Assembly: GCA_014529385.2 (NCBI GenBank)
Contig: CM043963.1
Location: 72,259,412-72,323,411 of the forward strand
Reading direction: 5' to 3'
Length of the DNA stretch: 64,000 nt
Source: Adiantum capillus-veneris
Lineage: Eukaryota > Streptophyta > Polypodiopsida > Polypodiales > Pteridaceae
Shown here: positions 1-10,403 of the stretch, one piece after another
Layout of the letters: every line of letters starts with the position of its first letter
Position numbering within the stretch: the stretch's first letter is position 1
Made by a program: the position numbers and the translations under genes
Notes under the pieces: model-generated
Databases searched by the model: none
What the model was told of the DNA's origin: nothing
Seen by the model: only the letters and a program-made list of their open reading frames with translations

Positions 1-351
1 TCTTCCGCCCATCGGGTCATGTAGTCTACACCAACTAGAATTTATAGTTTACCTGATTGGGCCCTTGGTAGAGGAACGATTGCATCTATTTCCCATTTCT
101 CAAATGGACCATATGAGATGATAGGAGTCTGTGGTTCATAGGTTAGTGTGCGATCACTGGCCATGGTTCAGACTAGTGATGCACATCCTTGCATGTTTTA
201 CACTAGTGATGCACATCCTTGTTCAGACTAGGCCAAGAGTATCCTGAGTGTAGAATCTTCCTACTGGTGATATCTAAAGCAAAATGACCGTCTCTTAGAC
301 ACCATCATGGCAACTTGAAATTACCACTGTGATCTCACTGGAGGTTGGTAC
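1..351 (-). pseudogene. Integrase fragment of element 1
   Basis: Translating the minus strand in pieces gives a decayed HHCC zinc-binding segment at about 230-340 (a CHDGV start, then stops and frameshifts). After it comes the beginning of the catalytic core at about 1-130, with the stretch EKWEIDAIVPLPRA and then VDYMTRWAE. These align with the integrase of element 2 (EKWGIDAIGPLP, VDYLSRWAE), and the first catalytic Asp is in the IDAI stretch. At least four frame breaks occur, so no protein is expected. The rest of the core lies outside the window. Confidence 0.75.
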
Positions 352-1110
352 TCACCTGAGAATCTGATCCTTGCCTTTATAATACAAGTGGTCATTTACA
401 ATGCGGTATCTTGTAGCTTTCCTTACCAGCCACTGTTTCTGGCCCCTAGTGTACCCTTCCGAACATTCTCTTGTGTCTAGAAAGCTAATAATATCAGGCA
501 TAGCATCACTACCTTGAAAGAGGGGTAGTTTTAGTTTGATTTCTCCTATGGGAACGTCTTGTATTCTTTCCTTGGCTAGAGCATCTTCCTCTTGATTTTC
601 TGTCTTGGGGACATGAAATAATTGCACTGCTTCAAACTTTCTTAAAAGATCCTTGACTTGGCGTAGTTGACCAAGTAAGACATGATTTTTACAAACCCAA
701 GTGCCATCTATCTGCTTTCTCAAGAACAGAGCATCGCCAAACACATTTAGGCACATAATCCCTTGCAAAATACTCTATTCTAACCCAAGAATTAAAGCTG
801 CATACTCTGATTTTTTGTTGGAGTGGGAGTGTAATAGCTACCTGATGGAGAATACCCTTTCCTATTGTTCATTGAAAATGACGATGCCAGCTGCACACTG
901 ATCCATTGTTCTCTTGTATGCTCCGTCAAAGAAAAGAGAGTGAGCTCTTTCTAGCTTAGGACTTTCTACCATTGGTGTCTCTTCTTTTGCTTTCGTGTTG
1001 ACCTTCAGCTTCTTCTCATAGTGGGGATGAGTAAGAATACCCGCTAAACTAGCCCTGGTGGAGTTTTCTACTTGCACGGTGTAGTCAAACTCTTGTAACG
1101 TAACTAGCCA
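352..1110 (-). pseudogene. Second (plant-type) RNase H and integrase linker, element 1
   Basis: Two broken reading frames (862-1077 and 352-768) carry the start of an RNase H (LFFDGAYKRTMDQCAAGIVIF) and its C-terminal half plus the linker to integrase (RYRIVNDHLYYKGKDQILR). Both match the extra RNase H of element 2 around FFDGSYRKSHDAASGGITLY. In the Tat lineage this domain sits between the retroviral-type RNase H and integrase, as here. A frameshift and stops separate the pieces, so this is a relic. Confidence 0.7.
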
Positions 1111-1120
1111 TTTAGAGATC

Positions 1121-2250
1121 CTAGATGAGACATCCCATGTGTCGCATTACATTTAGAGATCCTAGATAGGAGCGAAACTTTGTGGTAGCAAACATTAGTG
1201 TGAGCACCATGTGTTCTAATGTGGTGAATCCCTTTTTTGATGGGGTCATGACACGACTAGAGAAGTAGATAGGATGCATGAAAGAAGTTTGGGGGTCCTT
1301 TTGCATTATTACGGCTCCAAGTGTATCACTTCCTACACTGGGGTTTACATAAAATGGCTCGTCCCATCTGGGGGGTGAAATGGTGGGAAGCGTGGCTAGG
1401 ATTTGCTTCACCTCGGTATAATTGCTGCTCATTTTCTTCACTCCATGAGAAGACATCCCTCTGGGTGACTTGTTGTAGAGGGAGAACCACTTGAGATAGC
1501 AAGTGGATGAACCTGCTTAAGTATCTTACCTTCTGAAGGAAAGAGACCAACTGCTTAGCTGTGGTGGGTGATGACAAAGATACCAAAGCTTGAATCTTGC
1601 TGGGGTCAGCCTCAATCCCTTGTGCTGAAATTACATGGCCAAGGAGAGTGACTTTGCTTTCACCAATGTGACACTTATCCACGTTGAGCTGGCCACCCAA
1701 GGTTTGCATCCTGGTCAGGCCATCATAGACTTTCCTCAAATGGAGGGAGCGTGAACTATATATGCAAAAATGATCTATGAAGACCCGTATTGATGTTCCA
1801 AAGTATGGTTGGAAAACAAAAGTCACATAGGGCTGGAATGTGGCCGGAGCGTTGGTGAGGCCAAAAGGCATCACTCTGTAAGCAAAGCATCCCCAAGGTG
1901 CTATGAAAGTTTTCTTTTTCTGGTCTTCTTCCACAATGCTAATTTGAAAGTATCCTGAGTAGCCATCACATACTGTGTAGTGCTCATGCCTGCCACTTCA
2001 TTGAGAATTTCATCTTGGAATGGGAGGGGAAAGTGATCCCTCTTTGTGGCTGCATTGAGAGGTTTATAGTCCACACAGACTCTCCACTTGCCATTCTTCT
2101 TTGGTGTGACCACTACTGGAGAGACCCATTCTGAGTCTTCGACGGGGTAGATGAAACCTGCCTGTAGCAAATTCCCCACTTCCTTGAGAAGTGCCTCTTG
2201 TTGGATAACCCCAAGTCTTCTGAGATTTTGCACTACGGGTTTACTTCCTT
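1121..2250 (-). pseudogene. Reverse transcriptase and RNase H, element 1
   Basis: Three overlapping broken frames together cover a Ty3 RT. The N-terminal fingers are at 1901-2233 (GFIYPVEDSEWVSPVVVTPK, then WRVCVDYKPLNAATK). The palm is at 1326-1934 (APWGCFAYRVMPFGLTNAPATF, FIDHFCIYSS, LLGHVISAQGIEADPSKI). The RNase H start is at 1121-1456. The catalytic FxDD box reads FIDH: the second Asp has become His, which by itself should inactivate polymerisation. Frame changes near 1930 and 1400 split the gene. Confidence 0.85.
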
Positions 2251-2274
2251 CCTTGAGTCTTATGCGGTGTTGTA

Positions 2275-2960
2275 CTACTGTGTGATTCCTGTGATCTTAT
2301 CATAACCATCAATGAACAATGTGGTGAAGTTACCTAGCATGGAGACATACTCCTTCCTCTCTTCATCGGTTAACTCATTGGAGAGAATCGGGTGTAGCTT
2401 ACTTGTATCCTCTAAGCATTGTGTCCTTGATGGTCCCTCTTGGTTTGTTGGTGCTGCTTCAGATTGTGTCAAAATTTTTGGGTCTTTAAGGATGACCCCC
2501 ATCACGTCGATGCTACTGTCACTTTCTCCGGTTGTTGTTTTCTCTTCTCTTGAGGTGGACAAATAGTCACTGGTGGAATCATCTTTTGAAGCCTCCAAGA
2601 TCATGTTGTGTTGATTCCCAGTCCTCATGTCATAGAATATGGAACTCCCTTTAGCATCCTTCATCTGAATCATTCCGGTCCTCCAGTCTTGCTTAGCTTC
2701 CATAGCCATGAGCCAGGGTCTTCCAAGAGTGATAGGGTAGCCCTCCCCTTTGTGTGGCATGAAAAAAATGTCTACCTCCACTTCTGTATTGAATTCCTTT
2801 ACTTTGATTGCATTCACAATGCCTATGCATTTCACTCTTACGTTATTAGCCATTTTGGCTCGGCAGGGTGCCGGCCTACTCACCTCTAGGCCTAAATGGT
2901 GCATCATCTTTTCACTCATGATGCATATTTGCATGCCACCATCTATGTAGACGTTTGAGA
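2275..2960 (-). pseudogene. Aspartic protease region, element 1
   Basis: The minus-strand frame contains the retropepsin active-site turn YIDGGMQICIMSEKM near 2900-2950 and the flap/ILG region (YPITLGRPWLMAMEAKQDWR) near 2730. It ends in an acidic linker leading to RT (ELTDEERKEYVSMLGNFTTLFIDGYDKI). The DGG triplet is intact. An in-frame stop lies upstream of the active site. Element 2 has the same order and similar residues, including its DGGAQICVITHS. Confidence 0.8.
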
Positions 2961-3132
2961 TTCGCTATCCCTTGATGTGGGCATCCATGGTTGGTAGGAT
3001 GTCGTCGAGGTCCCTCCCAGAGATAGCCCCAACTATCCTTGGTCTTGATTTTCTTGTACTTACCATCTTAGTCCATTGCCTCCTCATCCTTGGTGCAAGA
3101 TGGAGTAATTGGAGCCAAGTTATCTTTGGGCC

Positions 3133-4387
3133 CTACATCAACACATCCTGAACTAAGTCATATGGTTTAGCATACTCACCTAGTGAAAAATCCACGATGT
3201 CTATCTTCCGTCGCGGCTTAGCTACCTGCTTGCTAGACTCGCCTTTTCCTTTAATTTTCTCTTTTTTTTGAGAGGCTTCTTCGTGCCTGGCATGCTTCAC
3301 TCCCATGGCATCCACCTCTTCTACTTTTTCTTTCCCTTTGTGATTCTCTCAAACTGGTTCTTCTACTTTTGCCTTCCCTTTAGCTTCCAAGCTAATAACA
3401 CTTACTGCTTGGTTTACAGCAGGTGGTGGGGGTAGCGGTGGAATAAGAGGTTGTGGTTGTGGTTGTTGTACAGGTGGTCAAAGGATTTGGACCGGTGGAA
3501 TTGGCCTTGGTTGCCTGGGTGGTGGTGGTCTTGCCCATGGTGGAGAGATCTGATTCTGTCTCCCCCCTCTATTGAAATTTTTCCTTCTTGGATGTGGGCA
3601 GTAGTACATGCCATGGCCGTCTTCTTCGTAATTATAGTAGTGGTACTCTTGGTTTTGCCTTGGTTTTCCTCTTCCTTGTTCTGGATTTCTGACAAGTGCA
3701 TGCCCTTGTTGCACCAGATGCACTGATAAACTCTCGAGTTGGGTAGTGATGCAACTCAACAGGTCTTGCTACTCTTCTGATGCCTCTTGTGGTTCGGCTC
3801 TATGAACGGCTGTTGCAGTCATTGGGGTTACTTGGACTGAGCTTGATTCCTCTGACTCGTTGACTCTTTCTTGTATGAGCATCTTCTTGTCTTTAAGGCG
3901 GGCTACTTCCACTGCTAACTCATATGTTGCAGGAAACCTCCCCTACACCTTCTCCTTAAGCGACGACCACCGGCTAGCAATGAAACGGGACTTCTTCAGG
4001 AAATTAGGCGCTCCTTCATCTTCCTCCAGTGAGGCAACCCATCTCTCCTACAAATCCACAAATTTGGACTCGTAGGTGGCATACTCTAGCAGACTTCCCT
4101 GCTTTAATTCCGTCTGTAGGTTGCCATAGCTTTTCTGAGGTTGGGCCTCCACCAAACCTCTTCACAAAGGCAACACGTAATACACTCCATGCATTTTTGG
4201 TAGCTTGGGGCAAAGCATTGTAACAAGACTTGGCCTCTACTTTCATCAGCAGAGGAAAAATTTGTAGCCGTGACGCATCGTCATCCTTGTTGGAAACCAC
4301 ACGAGTGATGTTGAGATCATCCAGAAAGTCGGTGGTGACGTCTTCTCCCTTCTTTCCACTGAACGTGGGGAAAGAAACACTTGCCAT
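3133..4387 (-). pseudogene. gag, element 1 (zinc knuckle mutated)
   Basis: Gag begins at an ATG at 4387 in a good context (ACCATGG), with MASVSFPTFSGKKGEDVTT followed by the conserved capsid-like segment (AFVKRFGG) near 4140. A frame break near 4080 is followed by a proline/arginine-rich nucleocapsid at 3414-3759. There the CCHC knuckle reads YYNYEEDGHGMYYC: both leading cysteines are Tyr and the Gly is Glu, each explicable by one G-to-A change on the coding strand. The sequence continues to a short basic stretch at 3133-3315 that joins gag to protease. Nothing here can be translated through. Confidence 0.8.
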
Positions 4388-4480
4388 GGTAGTGACTCAG
4401 GAAATTACAAACTTTTTTTTTTTAATAGATTAATGACAATAGCGGCTCATAGTGGCTTTTTACAGGGTTGGGTGGATAGA

Positions 4481-4696
4481 TTAAAATAGGATAAAGATGG
4501 AAACATTGAAGGAGTGGTGGTAATCCAATATGGGGAGAATGATAGGGTTTGGGGAGCTAATGATTTCTCCTAGCACCGCAGCACCAAACAGATACAAAAT
4601 CTTATGTTGGTAGAAGATTTTCCTATCTACATAAATATTCACATGCATATGCTGCAGAAATCTAAATGGGAACGCTATCGGCCCGTTTTCCATCAT
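4481..4696 (-). CDS. Conserved pre-gag small protein, copy C (element 1)
   Basis: An uninterrupted frame of 71 codons starts at either of two adjacent ATGs (4694-4696 or 4691-4693) and ends 93 bases before the gag ATG, in the leader of element 1. Its core, VNIYVDRKIFYQHKILYLFG, continues with a conserved EI..SP.PIILPILDY..SFNVSIFILF tail. The same protein, of nearly the same length, precedes gag in element 2 (15124-15342) and occurs twice at 50008-50501. I do not recognise the family. It is hydrophobic at the C-terminus and basic in the middle. It has stayed open while the adjacent gag-pol is full of stops. Confidence 0.7.
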   Translation of the reverse strand: MMENGPIAFPFRFLQHMHVNIYVDRKIFYQHKILYLFGAAVLGEIISSPNPIILPILDYHHSFNVSIFILF

Positions 4697-4719
4697 GCAC
4701 AAAGGGTGGAGCACTTACT

Positions 4720-5740
4720 TATACTCTTACCGTGCCGGTGTTGATGAGTCGGCACATCCACAGAAGGTCATCGCCTTTCATAGGCTCCACTTTACTTCGT
4801 CGCTCAGCACGTACGGGTGATGGCGACGCGTCTGACTACTCCTAGCCTTTTGGCAAGCAGCAATTGCAGATAATTACTGTAGTCGGTGCGTTGCATGAAC
4901 TCCACTCCATTCTGCTATAACTCGTCTCCAACCCACTAGGTTTCACTTGTGGTGGAGAGATTCTTCAGGATGAGCTCTACGGGGAGAGGAGGAAGACCCT
5001 CTACTCGTCCTCCAAAATAGCGAGAGCAGTAGCCGAACCACTCCTCCTTAGGGCATGGAAACCTTCTTACCACTTTTGCTTCAGGATTATCGAAATGGAT
5101 TGGTAGTACTTGCATGCGCCATGCGAATCAATAGGCGACCTTCCGTCGCTTAGCCTCGGATGACCTTCTCTTTGGCAAACTGGCTACGACCCGGATTTTC
5201 GAACTTGAAGCACTCATGTGGCCAGATGCTTCTTCCTTTGGGGTCATGTGTTTTCAGGCTAGCTTACCTTTGGCTCGAGCAGCCCCTTTAGGCCATTTCG
5301 GAGTCGAGGTTATACATTTGATTGAAATTTACTTAGGAAAGAGAGGCCTTACCGTTTTCTTTCCTCCTTTGATATGGATGACCTCCTTGCGGTGAATGTC
5401 GATGTAGACGATTTCAATCCCTTCGCTACCTTCGTTGTTGTCACTCATTGACAATGTGCTTTGGTTGACAACAGTGATGACACTTCATAGACCTCCCATA
5501 TGATGCTCTCAATTTGTGGTTAGAACGAGCAACACGAGATGGGGATCTTACCTCTTGAATACTGACGACACTACAGCCTGGCAGTAGTACTTCAATGAAG
5601 GTGGCTAGTGCCTCTTTAGTCTCCTTCTCTTCTCTCCTCCAATTAGAGAATTCCTTCAACCATTCGTCCATGATTGATGATGTGTGTTGCTTTCAGCATT
5701 GTAAACTGAAGGTTTCCAAGAAGCCCTCCTCAGAGGGGGC
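4720..5740 (-). other. Leader of element 1 with decayed coding-like segments
   Basis: Between the primer-binding site and the pre-gag small ORF the minus strand has several short open stretches. One starts with MDEWLKEFSNWRREEKETKE at 5671. A second, near 5450, contains EGIEIVYIDIHRKEVIHIK. A third, near 5050-5230, contains FPCPKEEWFGYCSRYFGG. Two of them run into GTAAG, the splice-donor consensus (near 5550 and 5355). This could be a spliced accessory ORF of the retroelement or a captured host fragment. I recognise no domain. Confidence 0.35.
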
Positions 5741-5744
5741 ACCA
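5728..5744 (-). other. Primer-binding site, element 1
   Basis: The minus strand reads TGGTGCCCCCTCTGAGG two bases after the LTR end (...GCTCGTCA). Element 2 has TGGCGCCCCCACGG at the equivalent place, and the following bases (..GAGGA..TTCTTC..ACCTTC) are also alike, which supports both assignments. Confidence 0.6.
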
Positions 5745-5746
5745 AA

Positions 5747-6051
<305 letters not shown>

Positions 6052-6208
6052 TGTTGAGCTATATATAGTATCTCTATATATAGCACCCTGGTCCCCTCTA
6101 TATAAACTCATCTCGTGTAGTCGTTGGACACACTTTGAGGTTTGCATATTGTGGAGTCGTCTCTCTCTCTCTTCTCGTCTACCTGCACTCTCTCCCTCTG
6201 GTTCAACA
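6052..6208 (+). repeat. 5' LTR of the non-autonomous element
   Basis: 157 bp, TG...CA. A TATA-like CTATATAAACTC lies near 6098. It differs from the 3' LTR by about three substitutions and one 2-bp TC indel, so the insertion is fairly young. Confidence 0.93.
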
Positions 6209-6220
6209 TGGTATCAGAGC
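6209..6220 (+). other. Primer-binding site, initiator tRNA-Met type
   Basis: TGGTATCAGAGC directly abuts the LTR end. This is the standard plant retrotransposon primer-binding site complementary to the 3' end of initiator tRNA-Met. Confidence 0.92.
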
Positions 6221-8793
6221 ACTGCGGAAGACATGACTATAAAAGAGTTTCAAAGATAACGGTTTTGGCATATACAATGACCATGAAGAGGAGATGCTTG
6301 ATCTCGACAAGATAAGTCTTTGCTTATACAAATTATTTTTCGTTGAATTGTGTGGGATTCACAAAGCTTTGTACTAGCAATTTCATATATGTTGTTGAAG
6401 GTTGCCTATCGAGTGTCTACTTGTGTAGCTACATGCAAAAGAGACGTTATGTAGACACATGCAGAAGAGATGACTGAGAAGTAGCAAGTAATCACTCCTA
6501 GTGTGTGCTCGCAGAGCTGCCTGGGGATACCAGGTTTTTTGTTTGCAAGAGGTCGCGTGCTTCTAGGCGGCTAGGGTGCAAGCGATTGTCCTCATCATGC
6601 ACAGATGACTGCTATAGTGTAGGCAGATGCTTGCTAGAATTGCACCCAGGAAGAGGAAGAACGGCAGAGTTGGACTTCTCCTGCCGTTTGGAGTTGCGGC
6701 CATGTATAGCTACCCATTGAAATAGCAAGCGGCGCCCATGGCGCAGCTGGCTAGCTTCTGCTTGCGAAAGGCTAAAAAAAGCTGAGCGCTAGCTTTGCTA
6801 TTTGTAGCGTTTGCACATGTTGTTTTTGCTTGCGAAAGGCTAATAAAAGCTGAGCGACACCTTTGCTATTTGTAGCGTTTGCACATGTTTAGCGCTGCAG
6901 CATATGTTGTTAATTATAAAACTACCGAAGGTCTTGCAGGCCGATGGTGAGAGTCGGCAACAGTGAGAGATCAAGTCTTTAGCTACAAGTGAGCATTAGC
7001 GCACGTTCCCTATTATTAACCTTGAGTCCATTGTGAACTCTTAGCAGCGTTATCAGCAGTCCTGATCTGTATCGGCAGTCATTGGGCACATTGTTGGGAA
7101 CTTGGGAAGTTGCGAAGGTTCCAACTTCCGTTGAATATTATTATTTATTTTTCATTTTTAAAGCTGAAGCAGCTCACGATACGATGAGAAAAGATCTTCA
7201 TAACGATGGCCTGCTTGGGAAAAGAAATTGAGAAACCAGATTGGATTTTAGATTGAGCTCTCCGGTTCACGCCCGGGTGAGACCACCATAGACGGAAGTC
7301 AAATCCATGATGCTCATCTGCATGCAAGCTGCTTTATTTAGAATGAGATCTCCCGAAGGCAATTTGTAGAAAGCTGCGAGCTTTGTCTGGGTGCCAAAGA
7401 CCTTCAGTGTGTCAGAGTGTTGTGAGCTACGGTGCCTCATGACATCGGTTTCAACCTCTAGCCCCAATCAGCAACACATCGTGAAAGAGTGGTATTTCTA
7501 TCTTGCTATTTTATGCTATTTTAAGAAAATATAGCGTTTGGTTCTAAATGGCACTTCCATATTTCTTGGTATAGCATGAGTTAATTTCTTTTTTGGCTTT
7601 GATTACAATAGCACTAGCATGTTGTCTTTATTAAATAGATATTTAGGGATCATTGCCACTACTTCTAGTGTGAGACTCACGAAAGCTAGCAGCATTACTT
7701 TAGTTCAAGGAAACTCTATCATTGTCGTCATTACAGTCCAAAGATAGCGTCATATTAATCCAAAGATATTTAGCAATCGTTAGCCAACTCGTACATAGAA
7801 GAGCTATCTGTTTCAAATAATGATTACATGGTTGGTGCATCATCACTGGTGGAGTTTTTCACTTATATTTGGTCAATTGATTATTTTACATCATGATTTT
7901 ACTAATACTTTCCTCGATGATGTGATAGACGATGGATGTGACAGAGACTTTGTATGTATACTTGAGAGCTTGGTGCCTCGTACTCATCATTGGTATTATG
8001 TTTTTGTAATTGAGATCTCGGTGCCTCGTACCTACCATTAGTATTATGTTTTATTTCGTCAGAGAGCTCGGTGCCTCGTATTGACCATTGGTATTATGTT
8101 TATTTCGTCATATTTCAATTGCAGATGTTCTCGGCATCAATGATGAGAAATGTGACAAAGTTTATATGTACTTGAGAGCATGTTATCGTCCTCTTGATTA
8201 GTGCTATTGTTGTTATCGTCTTGTTGCACCATCGTCGTCATTGGTGCTATGGTTGTTATCGTTTTATTGTACCCTCGTCGTTGTCAGGGATTTGGCAGTT
8301 GTGATTATACAACACTAGTGTTTCATACCCTTTTTGTATTGGCTTGTGTGTATGTGCGTACATGTCTGCATTCTTGTTATATGTACCTGTTACATCATTA
8401 TTTGTTTCTCTGTCGTCTCTAGAGTGGCGTCGCGAACCGTCTCTAAGGACAATGTGATGTGATTATTTCTAACCTTCACATTTCAATATGTTTCTTGAGT
8501 TGATGTTGTTTACAGAATTTAAATCACATCAAGCAGTATGTATGGAGGCTCAAGGATATTGAAGTTGCTCTACGAAAGAATTTGCAGTAGCTCAATTGTC
8601 TATATCTTGGATTATAAGAAGACCCTTGAAAGGGCACATTGTAAAACAGGAGTAATGTAGCTCCTTTGAATATTGTAAATGTAAATTTAAAATATTTTAA
8701 TATAATGGTGGGTATATATAGAGCTGTGGGTTTTTCCCTTGATCCCCCAAGAGTTTTTTCATCCACAATTAGGGACCTTCATTTGAGTGGGGG

Positions 8794-8948
8794 TGTTGAG
8801 CTATATATAGTATCTCTATATATAGCACCCTGGTCCCCTCTATATAAACTCATCTCGTGTAGTCGTTGGACACACTTTGGGGTTTGCATATTGTGGATTC
8901 GTCTCTCTCTCTTCTCGTCTACCTGCACTCTCTCCCTCCGGTTCAACA
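8794..8948 (+). repeat. 3' LTR of the non-autonomous element
   Basis: 155 bp, nearly identical to 6052-6208, preceded by the purine tract GAGTGGGGG and followed by the target duplicate GGGAG. Confidence 0.93.
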
Positions 8949-8953
8949 GGGAG

Positions 8954-9493
8954 TGTGAGGGAGAACTACTTTCTTGCAATATTTACAACACCCTTATTTC
9001 CAGCGAGGTGGCAATCATGGTGATAGAGAGATAGTGAGCCTACTAGTGCGTTCTCTAGAGATGACTCACCGACACGAATACCTTGCTAACATGAGTGTGT
9101 ATGTATCGACCATTGGAGTCGAGATGTAAACACAGAGCTTCTTTTACATAGTACAAATTCCCAAAGAAAATCGCCACACTAAGTATCCTCTCTCGTGATG
9201 CAAATGTTGCCAATCCCTCCCACTAAAATACTACCAAGTGCTGACCCCTGATGAAATTGCCCCCCCCCACCATTGTGACCTCTTAGTGCCTTTTTATAGG
9301 TGCTAGCTGCTTTAGATTAGGGTAATTTGATTAGATTAGGGTTCTAATCAAGGGGAGACAAAGCAAGGCGGTGGGCCCTGAGTGGTTGATCCTTGCTTTG
9401 TCTTGGGAAATATTATAAAGGAAAACCTCTAGGTAGGCCTTTGTGGCTATCACCTAGAGAGAGGTGATGATTTACAAATCACGATTTTTTACA
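8954..9493 (-). repeat. 5' LTR of element 1, outer part
   Basis: This is the continuation of the LTR interrupted at 6051. On the minus strand it starts TGTAAAAAATCG and contains a clear TATA box (CTATAAAAAGGC, about 9290-9302), the expected position of the element promoter. A short inverted pair, GACAAAGCAAGG / CCTTGCTTTGTC, lies at about 9357-9402. The outer boundary is tentative. Confidence 0.5.
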
Positions 9494-10400
9494 GGATAAG
9501 GTTTAAAACTGGGAAAAATGATGACCACCTGCGGATTTTACTGAAGAGGGCATTGTGGATGCAATGCCGGTGAATGGTTGCCTAGATGGTGCGTCGGTGT
9601 AGTGCATTTGTCGTTTTTTAGGTCGGCCGGGGCATGCCTTCGGTGATTTTGTTTGTTTTGGTGTTGGCCGTCTCCTTTCTTTTTGTTGAGGACGTCAATG
9701 TCCTTTGGTTTTTTTTTTTGGGTGCGTATGGCATGTGTGTGTATGTGTGGATTTATACTTGTGCGTGTAGGCGTGCATGCTATATATGTGAGTGTGCTCG
9801 TGAGTGCGTATATGTATGGGTGTATGTATGGGTGTATGTATGGCAAGGTGTACGTGGGAATGGGGGGGGTATAAGTTAAAGAATATATATATATATTTAT
9901 ATTATGGTCTTTTTTTTCTATGTGATGTCTGCTACAGAGATGGCATGAGGAGGGTTTGTGAGTGAGGGCGAGATGGTGTGTGTGTGTGGGTATGTGTGTG
10001 TGTGCATTACCGCAAGGGTGTGTGTGTGTGATAGAGAGAGAGAGAATTTCTTTTACCTTGCTGCACCTGCACAGGCCTGTAAGAGAGAGAGAGCTGAGAT
10101 AAAACAACGGGAGTGTGAGGGTGTCTGTGTGTGTGTGTTTTAGAGAGAGAGAGAGAGTGCTCCTATTGACTGGCTGCGCGCCTTCGGGCTGAGAGCGAGA
10201 GAGAGAGGGAGAGTGAGATGGGCTGCCTGCGGGCTTGGTGCAAGAGAGAAAGAGAGAGACAGAGAGTAGGCTCGATGCTGGCGCCTCCGACGAGATGCTC
10301 AACACAGAGAGAGCGCGAGAGAGGGAGGGTGGGGTGGAGGTCCACATCATGTGGCCAAGTGTGCTATTAGGCTAGAAAAGAATGCTACACTAATGAAAAC
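9494..10400. other. Low-complexity region rich in TG and GA repeats
   Basis: There are GTGTGT/ATGTATG runs at 9720-9850 and several (GA)n clusters at 10040-10330. Long frames on the minus strand here are Ser/Leu/Thr/His repeats produced by the microsatellites. No gene is supported. Confidence 0.7.
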
Positions 10401-10403
10401 CAA

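Larger units (their letters stand above)
6052..8948 (+). mobile_element. Complete non-autonomous LTR retrotransposon (2.9 kb)
   Basis: LTRs of 157 and 155 bp begin TGTTGAG and end TTCAACA. They enclose 2.6 kb with no gag or pol. A perfect initiator-Met-type primer-binding site follows the first LTR and a purine tract (GAGTGGGGG) precedes the second. The target-site duplication is GGGAG (6047-6051 and 8949-8953). The interior holds local tandem repeats (a ~72-bp pair at 6758-6890 and a ~55-bp motif three times at 7967-8110). Short reading frames inside look random. It must be moved by another element's enzymes. Its LTRs are too long for a classical TRIM and it is too short for a typical LARD. 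Confidence 0.93.

Noticed and set aside
9538-10350. A 270-codon minus-strand frame
   Set aside because: It is made of Ser/Leu/Thr/His runs read from TG and GA microsatellites, with no domain.
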